Of a stretch of DNA of 64,000 bases, positions 1-12,905 are shown one piece after another. Both the position numbers and the translations under genes were made by a program. The notes under the pieces are model-generated. The model was not told where the DNA came from. It made no database searches and was given only the letters and a program-made list of their open reading frames with translations. Location of the stretch: positions 77,276-141,275 of the forward strand of contig CAMPET010000068.1 in the NCBI GenBank assembly GCA_946803715.1, given 5' to 3'. Source of the stretch: Beroe ovata (taxonomy: Eukaryota > Ctenophora > Nuda > Beroida > Beroidae). How positions within the stretch are numbered: the stretch's first letter is position 1; each line of letters begins with the position of its first letter.

Positions 1-553
1 TCAAGGACCATTAGAAACTCGGACAGCCAAAATTTCACGTCGATCTGATAATTGGTTCTCAAGTTAAGGGCCAACATAACCCCTTATCAGCTAATTACGG
101 TTCAGTTCGAGTGAGCATTTGAGGATAGCTCCCAAACGGATCGACCGATTAACTTGAAACTTCTATCATAGCTCAAGGACCATTAGAAACTCGGACAACC
201 AAAATTTCAAGTTATGCTGATTATCGGTTCCCTAGTTAACGGCCGACACAACCCCTTATCTGCTCTTTACTGAGTAGGTATTACAATAATCGCATCTACC
301 TACTTATTATAGAATACGGTGACTCAAGAATATCATTCATAATGAATGCACCTTTTTAGAAGCTTATTAAGAATTGATTCACAAGTTTATCCTTTCCTCA
401 TTTTCATCGCCGTTTCAGAGCTTGTTCAGTACATCTGCCTTTGGTATGGGCATGGAGTACATCATTAGNAGAAACTCGGACAACCAAAATTTCAAGTCAA
501 TTTGTTTATCGGTTCTCAAATTAAGGGCCGACATAACCCCTTATCTGCTAATT
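1..553. repeat. Degenerate ~173-bp repeat, three partial copies
   Basis: A block beginning 'ggaccattagaaactcgg' and ending near 'aaccccttatctgct' occurs at about 4-95, 176-266 and 466-553. The first two copies are about 173 bp apart and the third lacks its start, next to a single N at 469. No coding frame is supported. The block is either intergenic or inside an upstream DOP1 intron. Confidence 0.75.
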
Positions 554-554
554 A

Positions 555-1579
555 GGGGGGGGGGGTAAGGCAAACTTTGGCAAAGAATTCCCACTTTTTT
601 GGGCTTTGCCAAAAAAGTTTTTGCCAAAGTCTGCCATAGTTTGCCGAAGTTTGCCAAAAAAGGTCATACAAATCAGTTATTTATGAAAAATATCTATATC
701 GACCAAATTTGATTTCATTTATGAGTTAAAAAGCATTTTTCACGTCCTGAGAACGAATCTCAGATCAATATAAGACCTCTAAAATCTTTGGTCTGATGGG
801 AATATGGTCGAGAACATTTTTGAAAACTTAGCGTCAAGACGGATTCGAAATCAGCGTTCAAAAATGGTCTATATACGCAGTTTTAGTATTTTTACCCTGA
901 CAGAAAATTCTCGGACTTAGCCCAGTTTTAGTATTTTTACCCTGACAGAAAATTCTCTGACTTTTTGAATTCTGAATTTTTTGAAGCAGATATTATAGCA
1001 GATATGGCGACTTGGATGTTGTCCTATCTTGCAAATAGGGGCTTGTTGACGATAATTTCGATTTATGTCATTAATATGGATGTGAGGGAGACGAAATATT
1101 GCATCATGAGACGTATCATGGTTGTATTGGTGACATGGGAAGCCACCAAAGTCGCCACCTAAGCCAAAGTGGCGAATTTTTTTTGACCCTTTTTGATGCA
1201 AAAACAATCGATTCCTGCATAATTTTGGACGCTGAATCGATTTAAAGTCAAATAAATAGCCTACATTGCTTTTTGAATTGATGCGGGCCCGATTAAGCGT
1301 ACTGTTGATATCTGGTCCACTTTATGAAGGCTTAGGAATAATTCCATTTAGATTTTATTTCCTGCGTAGAAATCGGTTTTTGTATGACTGTTTGTATTGA
1401 CGAGTGTTTTAAATGACCACAATGTACTTTTGAGGTGTTAAAAGTGTCCTAACCTGTCTAAAACGTCGTGGAAATTATGGCAAACTTTGGCAAACTTTGG
1501 CAAAGAATTCCCACTTTTTTGGGCTTTGCCAAAAAAAGTCTTTGCCAAAGTTTGCCAAAGTTTGCCTTACCCCCGCCCC
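555..1579. mobile_element. ~1.0-kb fold-back element with inverted ends
   Basis: The left end reads G-run then GGTAAGGCAAACTTTGGCAA and the right end reads TTGCCAAAGTTTGCCTTACC then a C-rich run, so the two ends are inverted copies. Each end (about 565-662 and 1477-1575) is itself an imperfect palindrome built on GGCAAACTTTGGCAAAG...CTTTGCCAAA. A TA dinucleotide flanks both sides (553-554 and 1580-1581), as expected for a TA target duplication. The interior has a short internal duplication (about 881-913 and 925-957). No transposase frame is visible, so this looks like a non-autonomous DNA transposon. Confidence 0.6.
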
Positions 1580-1581
1580 TA

Positions 1582-2339
1582 AAAGGTAAGGTGAGAACTG
1601 ACATGCGGCTAATTTATGCGTTGTACATTACACTCAGGTCATGTAAGAGGGACGAGGATGACTTCAGACTCACAATTAAATAAAATACTAACATAGCCAT
1701 TGACAAATGTATGATTTTAGATCCCAGTACTTTTTCCTCCTTGCAAATGAATCTCCAGAACTTTCTGTAGTAAGATATTTAAATCCGGTATAGGAAAATA
1801 TAGTTACATTATTAAACCGTGACTTTTATAAACAATGTCTCGATCTTGAACTGTACATCAAGATGAAGGGACCGCATTTTCTCCTCACTAAACAACGTGT
1901 AAATGTAGTGTGTACTGCGCATAACAACACGAACATGCGCTCCAACATGAGTCAAGTTTTGCGTTTTAATAGGCAAATCCCGATCCTTCTCAAATGATAG
2001 TGTTTGTTCATTCAACGTGATAGACATGGTAGCATTTATGACAAGTGTATATTATGTACATTAAATTCTCGTGACTTGAGTCATTCTGTGACATGTGCAT
2101 TTGCATAAGAAAAGAAAAAAAGGGACAATGTACCAGTAGTCAGTACCTACAACTTGTGTTTCCAATGAAATAACTGGATCCATTTCTAGAGTTTGGGGGG
2201 CCCCTTAATGCTCTTGATCCCTGACACTTCATCACATCGACACTAAGATTCTCTTTAAGACCACATTTCTTGGTCAACATTATAACTTCAAATGCGCGTT
2301 AGTCATTACATGGCTAACAAGTAACTCACAATCTTCTGA
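1582..2339. other. Non-coding stretch, no gene seen
   Basis: Short open frames on both strands here show no family resemblance and no splice context. It is probably intergenic, or an intron of DOP1 if the N-terminal exons lie to the left of the window. Confidence 0.5.
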
Positions 2340-2630
2340 TCCTGAGACCACTCGACTTTGACATCAATCAACCTTGACACCACTCAGCTTGACACCACTT
2401 CTCCTTAACTCCACAGAACCTTGACACCATTCGACCTCATTCGACACCAATTTTTCTTGACACTGCTTCGCCTTTACACCACTCCGCTCCACCTTGACAG
2501 TTGACACCACTTCATCTTGACACTACGTCACCTTGACACCACTCCCTCTTGGCACCACTTCACCTCGACACCACTTCATCTTGACACCACTTCACATTGA
2601 CACCACTTCACCTTGACACCACTACACCCC
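2340..2630. repeat. TGACACC minisatellite next to a DOP1 acceptor
   Basis: Irregular 14-18-bp units of the form CTTGACACCACTTCAC fill this stretch and run into the polypyrimidine tract and AG acceptor of the DOP1 exon that starts at 2634. The same TGACACC core recurs in other arrays in this window (18.70-18.99 kb on the other strand, 21.7-22.0, 38.6-38.9 and 41.85-41.96 kb). Confidence 0.8.
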
Positions 2631-2633
2631 CAG

Positions 2634-5600
2634 GAATACAAAGTATCTGTCCAGTCTGTGTGCCTGCCCCAAGTGTTACAGAGCATATGCGAGTATCTGC
2701 ACACGCACACAGGCGTGCTACAGAGCGCCACCCTGGCGCACGCCATAGAGACGAGTAGCAACTTGCTCAGTCGGGCACAACCGTCCACAGTGTCCAACAC
2801 AGATCCACCGGCTTCGGCTGCCGCCTATTCTGTCACACCAGAGCGTGAGTGATTGTAGGGTATTGTGTATACAAACACGCTGCACTGGATACACAACTCA
2901 CATTGCGTGTAGTGTGCGTGTAGTGTCTATCAACTTATTTAGGGTGTGATATTGGTACACACTTGATACACACTATGTTAAGTGTCTTAAGTGTGAGCAG
3001 TAGTATGATACCCACTAGGCAAGTGTATGTGTATTACACACATTGTTATGGTGATACCAATTCCATTGGATAATGGAAAGTGGTAACTATAGTAAGTATG
3101 TAGTATCACTTACACTGTTGATAAAATGTATATATCTGATCGTAACATTGAAGGGGTGTGTTACACGCAACTACTCGTGTGATATTGTACACTACTGTTA
3201 TGTATGAACGATAGGCGAAGGTATGATAAGGTATACTCATGTAATTGTGATGATCATCCATTGATCACACTACCATTGTACATCACACTACCATTGTACA
3301 TCATTTGAACTACAACAACAACAACAATTATTCTTTAAATTGTCTTATGTTTGTCTGTTTGTGTGTCTATTATTATATGCGACGCATACATGAAAACATC
3401 GCGTGTGTGTGTCTGTGTGTGTGTGTGTGTCTGAGTGTGTGTCTGCGTGTGTGATATCATGACTTCTATAGAGTATAATAGAAACACATTGTATTGTATA
3501 CACTAAACAAGACTCATCGCTCATGTTATGTATCAATATTCAGTCCTATAAATTGATACACCTAATACACTTTCCCTGGATTATGGGCTACATCCGGTCA
3601 ACAAAAAATCAAAAGCAAAACCGGGCAGAATATTATGCACTCGACTATTCAATATTCATTGATGAAGGTTAAAATTATGGTCTACATCCTCACTCCCTCA
3701 GCTGACAGGAGAGAGTCTGTAGGAGAGGGAGCAGCTGACGACACTCCCCTGGAAATGATACAGATGGATGAGATGAGTGTCATGATGGAGGATGGGGGGA
3801 GTGAGGATGGTGTGATTGATGCACTACCCCATACCACGCCCACTCAGGATTATGTATCACGTGCTATTGCCATGTGAGTGTACACGTGGCTATTTCTGAG
3901 GGATATATCCATGGAATTTAGTCCGCGGATACGGTATTTTATCGTTTTAGAACAGTCCATACATCCACTAAGTTCTCCCACTTTCTCAACTCGCCTCAAT
4001 CGCTGTCCCAGATACCAGGACTTCCTACAAGACTTGCTGACAACACGGGTGTTGACAGTATACCGAGACTCGCCTGACACCGTGGTGGCTGAAGACATCG
4101 CCACCATGTTCCTGCCCGCGTGCAGACTACTCCTAGACTTCGCCTGTTTCCCCATATTCTGCAACATGGACACTGATATCACCCACCAACCATTGCTCCT
4201 CACTGACTCAACTGTCAACGGCAAGATAGGTAAGCTTCTTGGAATGTGTGATTTGGTGTGTGATTGTGTGATTTTGCATCGTTCCCAGTCTGAACCCTGT
4301 CTGTAACTAAACCCCAGACAGTAGTGTATACCGAAAACGGTCGCCCAGTACGGTAACTGTCGGTCTGAAGACACTACGGCGACATGGCCGCAAAACATTG
4401 AAACTCAAACTGGGTGAATTTCGTCGGTTAATACACAGAGGTAGCGGCCACAGTATCTCACAGCTGGTTACTTGCTATAGTGGATTATCACATGATCTTA
4501 TCAAATACCTATGTCGTGATAGAATTTGATATCGAAATAAGATAAGTTGCTGGATGCTGAAAACTTGAGCCATTCCATACCCTCCTTCCTAGTGATGAGC
4601 CTTTTCTCACAGGCTTTGGTATGCTTTAGTATGTGACAGGTCATGAGTATGACTGAAAACTATCGGTCAAACTCTGAGTGGTTATAGCGACCTTTGAGGA
4701 CATAGCGACCATTGAACGTTCAAGAGATGCTTTGTTACTGAAAACTGGAGTATCAACATAATGTAGCACATCTCAGACTTTTACCGGCGCTTGTTGTTAC
4801 ACTATCGCATAGAAAAATATATAGTTATCAACTATTTGTGTCAAGACGTCTTGTTAACACTCAAACACTGTTTCTCTCCTCAGATGAAAAGGTTGCTTTG
4901 CCTGGTTGGTTGCTCGCACTACTCGAATGTTGCAAGCTCACTGCATGGGAGGACATAGTACTCTCCTCTGTAAAGACAATCTCTGTTCTCATTGGCCTCA
5001 CCCTATCTATAGGTTAGTGTGTGCAGTGTGCTGCGTGATTATGGAGTTAACGATGTCATTCGACAGCCATTTCAGCTTTCCAAAATTAGTCGAAAACGCA
5101 ACACAACTAAACGGAACGCGCTAAGCCGAATGCGAAAGTTCAGATCAGACACTTTAAAGTCACCATTTTCGAAAAGCACGTCCCGCGCGCGCGCGGTGTG
5201 CTCACACACGCGACAGCACGACACATCTCAGTGCAGCTCTATATTCTGTTGTTCACAGAACTGTGTTCCTGATAAACGATAATTCTATCACGATTCATTG
5301 ACTCCAGCTGAAGAGCAAGGTGCCGGGCGAAAGACTATTGAAGGGAGTGTTGCAGTTGTTCTCATGCCCATGTTATCTGAGGAACAACTCCGATTTATAC
5401 AGAGCAAGACTCGGTATTTCACCGATATTGTTACCAGTCTATGGGGATATCTATCAGCGAACTATGCACATCTGCACCATCGTGTGGTGAAGTTGCTATG
5501 GAAACTGCATCATTTAGCACCATCTCCAGATATCACAGAGAATGTGTTCGGTGCTATGCTCTCCTGCAAGACACTGGTATGTGGTGTACGATTTACAGTA

Positions 5601-8600
5601 AATGTAGGCCACTGCACTATAGAGTTCGGATATTATTGGGGATATAATTTTATATGATCGCAGAGTAATCGTCTTGAGGGGTTAAGGAGGTTCACAGTTT
5701 TCTGGCACATCTCTGCCAGCTTAGCAGACAACTGCAAAGAATGGAGCAAGCTGCAAGTGTCCGGGAAAGATTTGAGCAGGTTTGGAATTCCTAGAACCAG
5801 AAATACACAAGTTTGTCACAAATGTTATCATCAATCATCATTTATTCCGATACTTCAGAAAAGTTTAAAACATTCAAAAAGTAGAACTTTGTAATGTGAG
5901 AACTGACTAATATCCCTGTAAAAAGAACGAGGCAAATCCCTAGTTTTCCTCGTTGTTCTTGCAACGTCCTCGTCTGCACCTGTTTCCCAGATACATCGCT
6001 TGTCTCTTCTCCACGCTGCTGTCATCCTCTGCAACGCCCATGTTAAACGCCTGTCTTTTCTGGAGTCTCCCGTTTGACAGTTTGAATATCTGTCTCTTCT
6101 GTAGATCCTTTGTCATTTCTCCGTTCTCTGGGAATAGTGGATTCGGTGATGATTTGGAGCTATGTCATGGTGTAATTAGATGTGGAATATTATGGAAAAA
6201 CATGTAAATCCAACCTTGATCCGATTCGTGGTTAGCCAAATCGTCCTGTGTCTGAGCTATGGACACTGCCAACATGAAAACAAGCAGAGTGAGTTCCATT
6301 GTCGAAAAATAGTCGGGCAACTTATCCGATCCCTTTTTAAGGGACTCGCTCACAATGGCCATTCCAAGGTTGATTTTTGTGTTGAATAGGCACTCGATAG
6401 ATGATTGACTTTCGCTATATATCCTTTAGAAATTCAATCTCACCATCGATCCGCTACCTTGTGAATTGCCCTGTTCAGAGATACTGACGTTCTTAGGTCC
6501 TTTGTGTTGGACGCCCACGATCGAATCACTAGATAGGTCAATGGACGTTATGTTTTGTGGAACAATTCCGAGTTAAGTGGGTCACAGCACGATAATTTGA
6601 TTCTAAATCTCGACTGTTGTCGGACGCCGTGAGAGATCCTCACACAATCCATTTCAACACCCCTGTCCTACTAAGTGATCTCGGTCCATTATATACATCC
6701 ATTGGTAATTGGTATACTCAAGTTCTCCATGCACTGGTCTCGGTAAATATATATCTAGATTTACATGCCCACAAATTTGAGAATACAGAGGATATTGCCA
6801 GTTTACTCATTATTGTCGCAAAAGCTCATTCCAATACCTGGTTAAGTTAAATACCGCCCAATCTCCAGGACGACCTTGGTACTTCTCGAGTGTCTCGGCG
6901 GTACTGACTACCAGTCGAAACTCCTGGCTAAAGCTTGGATATCCCAATGTTTCCACTACGCAGATCTAAACCGTATCCTGGATCCACTTCTCATCCAACT
7001 CCTCCACCCGACCAGTGCCAGGAAGCTGGTCCTCCCTGATGACCACCAGGATACCACCGTGAGAGATAGCTCCCTCGAGCAGGCCAGCTCCAAGGTTTCG
7101 GAGAGTGAGGCGGAGTACAGCACGGCTGAGAGTGATGTGTCCGACAAGGGGGAGGGAGGAGGGGAGGAGAAGCGGGAGGTGGACAAGAGGAAGAAAACGG
7201 ATTGTCAGAGTGAGCTGTACTATGGGCAGGAGTATGATACAAACAGGAGCAAATACATCTGGCAGATTGTCCTGTCCATGATGCAGGCTGACCCCACTCC
7301 CTTCATTAGGTATTATAGAGTAGTTATGAGGAGTTGAAACTTGATAATTCATGATATCTTTCCACCATGATCAAATGACCATCTCACTGCATGACTGGTT
7401 GTTTCAATGTTACACCAAATCAGTAACTTTCACCGTACCCAACGAGTAACTGATCCCATATTCCTTCAACAGGAGTTGTCACAACGCAAAGTTCAACGCC
7501 ACGAGCAAGTACCTGTCACAAGAAGTGTACGAATTGTTTCACAAACATAGGATGTCCATCAGGAACGAACTGTTCGCCGATCCCTTCTTCATGACAGCAG
7601 CCGTCTCCCAGAGGGATCTTAAACTCCACGATCCCAAGTTATCTGTAGCTGAACGTCTCAGGAAAATATCGAAGAGTTATCTCGAGCTACTTGTGACAGT
7701 TTGCCTGTGGTATTGCCGGTCAAAGTACGATCACAAACGTGTGAATCAGGGACTCTTCGAATCTAATAGTGAAGTGAGACTGGTGGCAGTTGAGTTCCTC
7801 TCCACCCTGATACAAAAGTGCCGCTCTCTGCCGCCAGAGTTCCAGAAAGCGGCGTGTGAGACGATATTTGACCGATGCCACCTACAGGAATCCATACTCT
7901 ATGTGCTGCAGAGGTCCATTGTGTCGCACACGGAAGCATCATATATCGTGCAGGAGGACATAGAGGTGTTAGAGTGGACGAAATCATTTCAGTCGGAGTT
8001 GCTGGCACTTGTCCAGAACATCCTGAAACTGGAGAGTGAGATTGGATGGGGTGACTCCTCTAAACTGAATGAAGCTTTGTCAAAGTACGAGTTTGACTAC
8101 AAGTACGTGAACTACTACATGAACTGTCAGGACACCCACATAGCCAAGGTAAACCTGGTCGACTCTGAGATGGAGACCTCCAATCCCCGATACATCCCTA
8201 ACTTGCCGCTTGTCGGTCAGCCGCTGTTTGTGCACTGTGTCCTGGTAGCACTTACCACTCGACGTGTCACATTCATCCACAAGAAGTGGCTTGACACCAT
8301 ATTCTCCTGTTTCGATTACAAGTCACCACTCCTCAAGCGACTGTCTGAGGTGGTGGTACAGCAGGTTCTCAGCAACACCAAACAACTTAGCAGGGAATAC
8401 CACAACATCACAAACCCCAAACCTGTGGTGGGGTGCGTCCCTGTGAACCAGATTGTCCTGCTCCTGGAGTCCCTGACATCGGTAGTCCACTTCATACTTG
8501 TCCACGCCCCCATTGTCCAAGCAACCAACTCGTCTACCTCCAAATCTGCATTTGTCGGATTCTTCACCTTCACTCAGGAAGAGGCAGGCGGTGTCAGCAA

Positions 8601-10973
8601 TGCCGAGTATGAGTTTGTTAACGCCTCCAAACAGAACATGCTCCAATACATACCCAAGTGTTTCGACACTCTGCTAGACGTGTGGATGAACTGGAAGATG
8701 GTTGATTCGGAGAGCTTGGAAAATCTCTTCCCTTGGGGCAAGCCTCTGGATGTGAGGAATCTGGTGCTGAACTTTGTGTCCCCTCTTTTCAAGAAGTACC
8801 CAGCGTCCATGCTCAGTTCCCTCTGTGAAGTATGGCATCTTAATAGGAGGAACCTGATATTCGGCAGACCGGGGAATCTGGTATCCGCTGCCAGTAAGAA
8901 ACAGCTTGCCCTCATTGACTTGGTAACGGATATAACCGTGTGCACTTATGATATTGTCTTGAAAAACGCGCAGAAGCTACTCAACACAGCCGCTACGCAC
9001 CCCAAAGATTCACGAGACCAGTTCGGTTTTGCGTTTGAGACGGAACTAATGCACCTCACATACGAGTACTTCAGGAGTCTGAAGACGCAGACAATGCAAA
9101 AGGCGTGGCCACACCTCCTAAACCTGCTCCGAGAAGCATGCACCATCACAGGGCAACCTCCCGTCACTCTCCTAGGACTGGGATTCCTCCAGCTGTACCT
9201 CACCAACTGCCCCCAGCTCGAGGATACGAAATCCCGGCGGGAACTCCAGGAGGTAACGGTGAAATTGATAGAGCTGACCACCGAGATCGCTAGTCGGTCA
9301 CTCTCAGCGAACACGTGGTTTGGTCGGAGGACTGAGGTGCTGCCCGAGTATAACGAGATAATTAGTGTCAAGAAGGACGAGTCAGATGATGACTCGTGCA
9401 GTGGTGAGGAGGAGGAAAAGTATGAGGGGAATAACGTGTACACGTTACAAGCGATATACGTGCTCAACGAGTGTCTGGCACAGGTCATAGATCTGGTGTA
9501 TGGGTCCGAGGAGAAGGAGAAAGCTATCGGTATCCTGTCGCCGCTCATTTCCAAAGTGTCTGTGTACATTAGGAACCACGCGCACCACAACATGCCGAAT
9601 GCTAAAGCGAGCGCAGCGCTTCTCTCCTCCATCACAGATTACCAGTACTGCAGGAAAGCGTGGGCTAAAGAGCTGTTTGAAGCACTCATGGATCCAGACT
9701 TTTTCATCATGGAGCCCACGTCACTGCCCCAGTGGAAGATTATCATAGAACACCTAATTGCCCACGATAACCTGCTATTCCAAGACTTGTTAGTGAGGGT
9801 AACAACTGTGACAGGAGGACTGTTCAGTTCTAACGAAGTATTCTACACGCAGAAAGCTAGACTGCTCCGTCGACTGTCCTTTACCATGTACTGTTGTGAA
9901 TATGACCAGTATGCCAAGTACATGACCAAGATACAGGAGTGCTTTGTGGAGGCGCTGAAACTCAGTCAGGCTCACCAAGTTATCAAGGAGGTGTTCCTGG
10001 GTTTCAGAGTTGTGATATTGAGAATGTCACCCGGAACATTCACCCCTCTATGGCCTATCATGTTGAACGGTAAGCTTGTTATGAGCCACAATTATACTCT
10101 CTTAATTACGTCATCTCGTTGATATGAACTGAGATTTTGAATGATATTTCCTCATATATGCCTTCTTCAGAATTATACGGGCATCTTGTGGATTTCCGGA
10201 ACACACTGAAGAAGAGTAAAGGAGAGATAATGAAGCCCGATGTTCTGAACATGTTCATGTCGATAACTAAGTTCCTGGATCAGGCTCTCATTTTACCTCC
10301 CCGGCTAATACCAGATTTCCAGGTAAAGCATTGCTCCTTCATCAAATCAGATTCTCTGCATAGCTACTTATTATTCAGGAATGAAAGCCACGCAAGTTTC
10401 GGAATAGAATTCATGTAATTCTGATAAGTTCATTTTGATGAGTTCATTTTTCCCTCTACTCCCAATATCATCTGTTCACTGTTCAGGTACATAACTGGAT
10501 GTTTGTGTGTGACAGAGCATCGAGTAATGGGGAGGGAACTGCAGATGACTCGTTATTCCACTCTATCGCCTCGCAGATCGGGGATTTCCTCCTCCCTGTC
10601 AATGACACCACCAGTGACTCCTGTCCACGGAGAGTACGAAACTCTCCTCTCATCACTGAACCCGGGATTAAGGATATCAAACAGCTGCACCCCTTCTACA
10701 ACTGTAAGTCTTTCGTTTCCTTAATAGCAAGAGTTGAATACACTTACAGTATGCACGATGGCTGAGAAATATAACTCAGTTTACCAGAAATCTAGAATCA
10801 CTAACTCGGATTCATTCATACCGGATTCCAAAGCAGTGCGTTATCAAATCCCATCTGATGCAGGTCTATCCCGGTACGGTCTCTATGACACGGTTGACAA
10901 GGGCGTGACCGAGTCCCGAACATTGGAACTGCTAGAGGAAGTCCTCGATCAGGAGTATCTGGAGATTAGCTAG
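2634..10973 (+). CDS. DOP1: DOP1 (dopey) family protein, 5'-partial
   Basis: Large scaffold protein that with MON2 links Golgi/endosomal membranes to kinesin-1 and retrograde traffic (family knowledge). Eleven exons keep frame: 2634-2844, 3702-3873, 4012-4229, 4884-5012, 5308-5576, 5664-5779, 6869-7309, 7473-10069, 10171-10322, 10487-10703 and 10750-10973 (TAG), giving about 1,581 residues. Family blocks appear in the right order: a segment with VAVVLMPMLSEEQLRFIQSK, the exon reading FTVFWHISASLADN, LNRILDPLLIQLLHP, a long helical core containing RNHAHHNMPNA and RRLSFTMYCCEYDQYAKYM, then KFLDQALILPPRLIPDFQ-VHNWMF and the terminal LELLEEVLDQEYLEIS. Vertebrate DOP1 has about 2,465 residues, so roughly 450 N-terminal residues are missing and the linkers are shorter. 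An acidic Ser-rich linker (about 7060-7200) replaces the long vertebrate one. The last intron is only 46 bp. The stop codon coincides with the start of a ~1-kb duplicated repeat. Confidence 0.93.
3402..3453. repeat. (TG)n microsatellite
   Basis: Interrupted TG/CTG run in the DOP1 intron between the exons ending at 2844 and starting at 3702. Confidence 0.9.
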
Positions 10974-12905
10974 TGCGAGGGATTGTTTTGCACCTTATAT
11001 AGATTTGACCTCCATGTGGTGTCAGTGTATCGCGTGGTAGTGGTACTGGTAGTGTGCAGTAGTAGCAGATTACGGTAATATAAAGAATTTTCAGTGTCGT
11101 TGCTAAATTTGAGAAGAAATAAGGAAAGCACAACTGGAAATTTCGTCTTACTCCTTATAGATCCTTGAATCCAATTTTTGTTCAGTCTGAAAGTAAAAGC
11201 GTGAAACACGTAAAGGGTGTGAATTTATTTTGCTAAGCAACTCGTAGTCCGAGTCGTTCTTGCCATAAGTTGTAAATTGAGTTTGACTGAAGTTTATTTG
11301 ATTTTGATTTTCTTTAGCTGATAGATTTTTGAACTGCTGTAAAGCAAATATATATATTTGTGAGTCCAGAGTTGCTGATTTGAGTAAAATCATAAATAGG
11401 TAATTGATTGAAACACATCAGATAAAGCCAATATTGAATTTTGGTAGGAATTCTCCATTTTGTTGTTTTTGACGTCTGACGATGTTTTGGTTTGTAAACC
11501 TGAAAGTGAGAGAAAATGTGTTGGACACTTTAATCAGATTCGTGATCATAGGCCTATGAAATTGACTGATGTGATGCTTTGGAAATATAGTAATGATTGT
11601 ATAAGACTAACTCTAAGAACTCAACACAGTTAACTATGGAAATGGAATTGGTATTTGCTTGAATTTTAAAGACAGCTCAGATGGTATCCAGGTATCCGTG
11701 ATTTGTACTTGTAAGATTTCCCTATCTTGAAGTTGAATTGCACATTAACATTTCATTGCCAGATGTTATCTGTCCACTGTTTCTTGCACGCGGCGCGCCT
11801 TCATGTTTCGGCCTTCGGCGCCGCGCGCAAAAAACAGTGGACGGATAACAATAACATCCGGCAAGGCCATGGACATAATAAAATCCCCTCTTCATCACCA
11901 TGGATACTCCATTACTCCAAATACTCAAATAGGGAGTATTGGAAATAATCTTGTCGATCGATGATAGACCATGTTTGCCGGATGTTATCTGTCCACTNCA
12001 TAGTGCCCGGCAAACTTCAAACGCGCGAACTATAGTGCGAGGGATTGTTTTGCACCTTATATAGATTTGACCTCCATGATGTGGTGTCAGTGTATCGCAG
12101 TCCGTGTCGTGGTACAGTCCGTGAATCGCGTGGTAGTGGTACTGGTAGTGTGAAGTAGTAGCAGATTACGGTAATATAAAGAATTTTCAGTGTCGATGCT
12201 AAATTTGAGAAGAAATAAGGAAAGCCAAACTGGAAATTTCGTCTTACTCCTTATAGATCCTTGAATCCAATTTTTGTTCAGTCTGAAAGTAAAAGCGTGA
12301 AACACGTAAAGGGTGTGAAATTATTTTGCTAAGCAACTCGTAGTCCGAGTCGTTCTTGCCATAAGTTGTAAACTGAGTTTGACTGAAGTTTATTTGATTT
12401 TGATTGTAATCGATTTTCTTTAGCTGATAGATTGTTGAACTGCAAATATATATATTTGTGAGTCCAGAGTTGCTGATTTGAGTAAAATCATAAATAGATG
12501 ATTGATTGAAACAATGAAACACATCAGATAAAGCCAATATAGAATTTTGGCAGGAATTCTCCATTTTGTTGTTTTTGACGTCTGACGATGTTTTGGTTTG
12601 TCAACCTGAAAGTGAGAGAAAATGTGCTGGACACTTTAATCAGATTCGTGATCATAGGCCTATGAAATTGACTGATGTGATGCTTTCGAAATATAGTAAT
12701 GACTAATGATTGTATAAGACTAACTCTAAGAACTTAACAGTTAAGTTAACTATGGAAATAGAATTGGTATTTGCTTGAATTTTAAAGACAGCTCAGATGA
12801 AATCCGTGATTTGTACTTGTAATATTTCCCTATCTTGAAGTTGAATTGCGCATTAACATTTCATTGCCGGATGTTAATATGTTATCTGTCCACTGTTTCT
12901 CGCGC
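10971..12905. repeat. ~1.06-kb direct duplication downstream of DOP1
   Basis: Copy 1 (10971 to about 11790) and copy 2 (12033 to about 12905) share the same order of sequence from TAGTGCGAGGGATTGTTTTG to GAATTGC(A/G)CATTAACATTTC, with small indels such as extra CAGTCCGTG in copy 2. Copy 1 begins exactly at the DOP1 stop codon, so it forms the 3'UTR or has replaced it. Both copies end in a hairpin element that starts GATGTTATCTGTCCACTG. The short antisense frames in both copies (for example 11209-10970 and 12305-12087) are parallel by duplication and are not convincing genes. Confidence 0.85.
11758..11862. mobile_element. GC-rich hairpin MITE, intact copy
   Basis: A 105-bp element whose left end GCCAGATGTTATCTGTCCAC is complemented by the right end GTGGACGGATAACAATAACATCCGGC. 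The centre is a GCGC-rich stem enclosing TTTCGGCCTTCGG. No coding capacity. Other copies lie at about 12866-13240, 34980-35096 and 51690-51795, and a fragment at about 11978-12010. Confidence 0.75.

Noticed and set aside
917-1207. 96-codon minus-strand frame inside the fold-back element
   Set aside because: It overlaps repeat sequence, has no transposase motif, and a plus-strand frame covers the same bases equally well.
8946-9635. 229-codon minus-strand frame
   Set aside because: It is a shadow antisense to the DOP1 core exon, which has clear family matches on the plus strand.
12087-12564. Two minus-strand frames repeated in both copies of the 1.06-kb duplication
   Set aside because: They are similar only because the DNA is duplicated. 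The copies differ by indels that break the frames, as in non-coding DNA.
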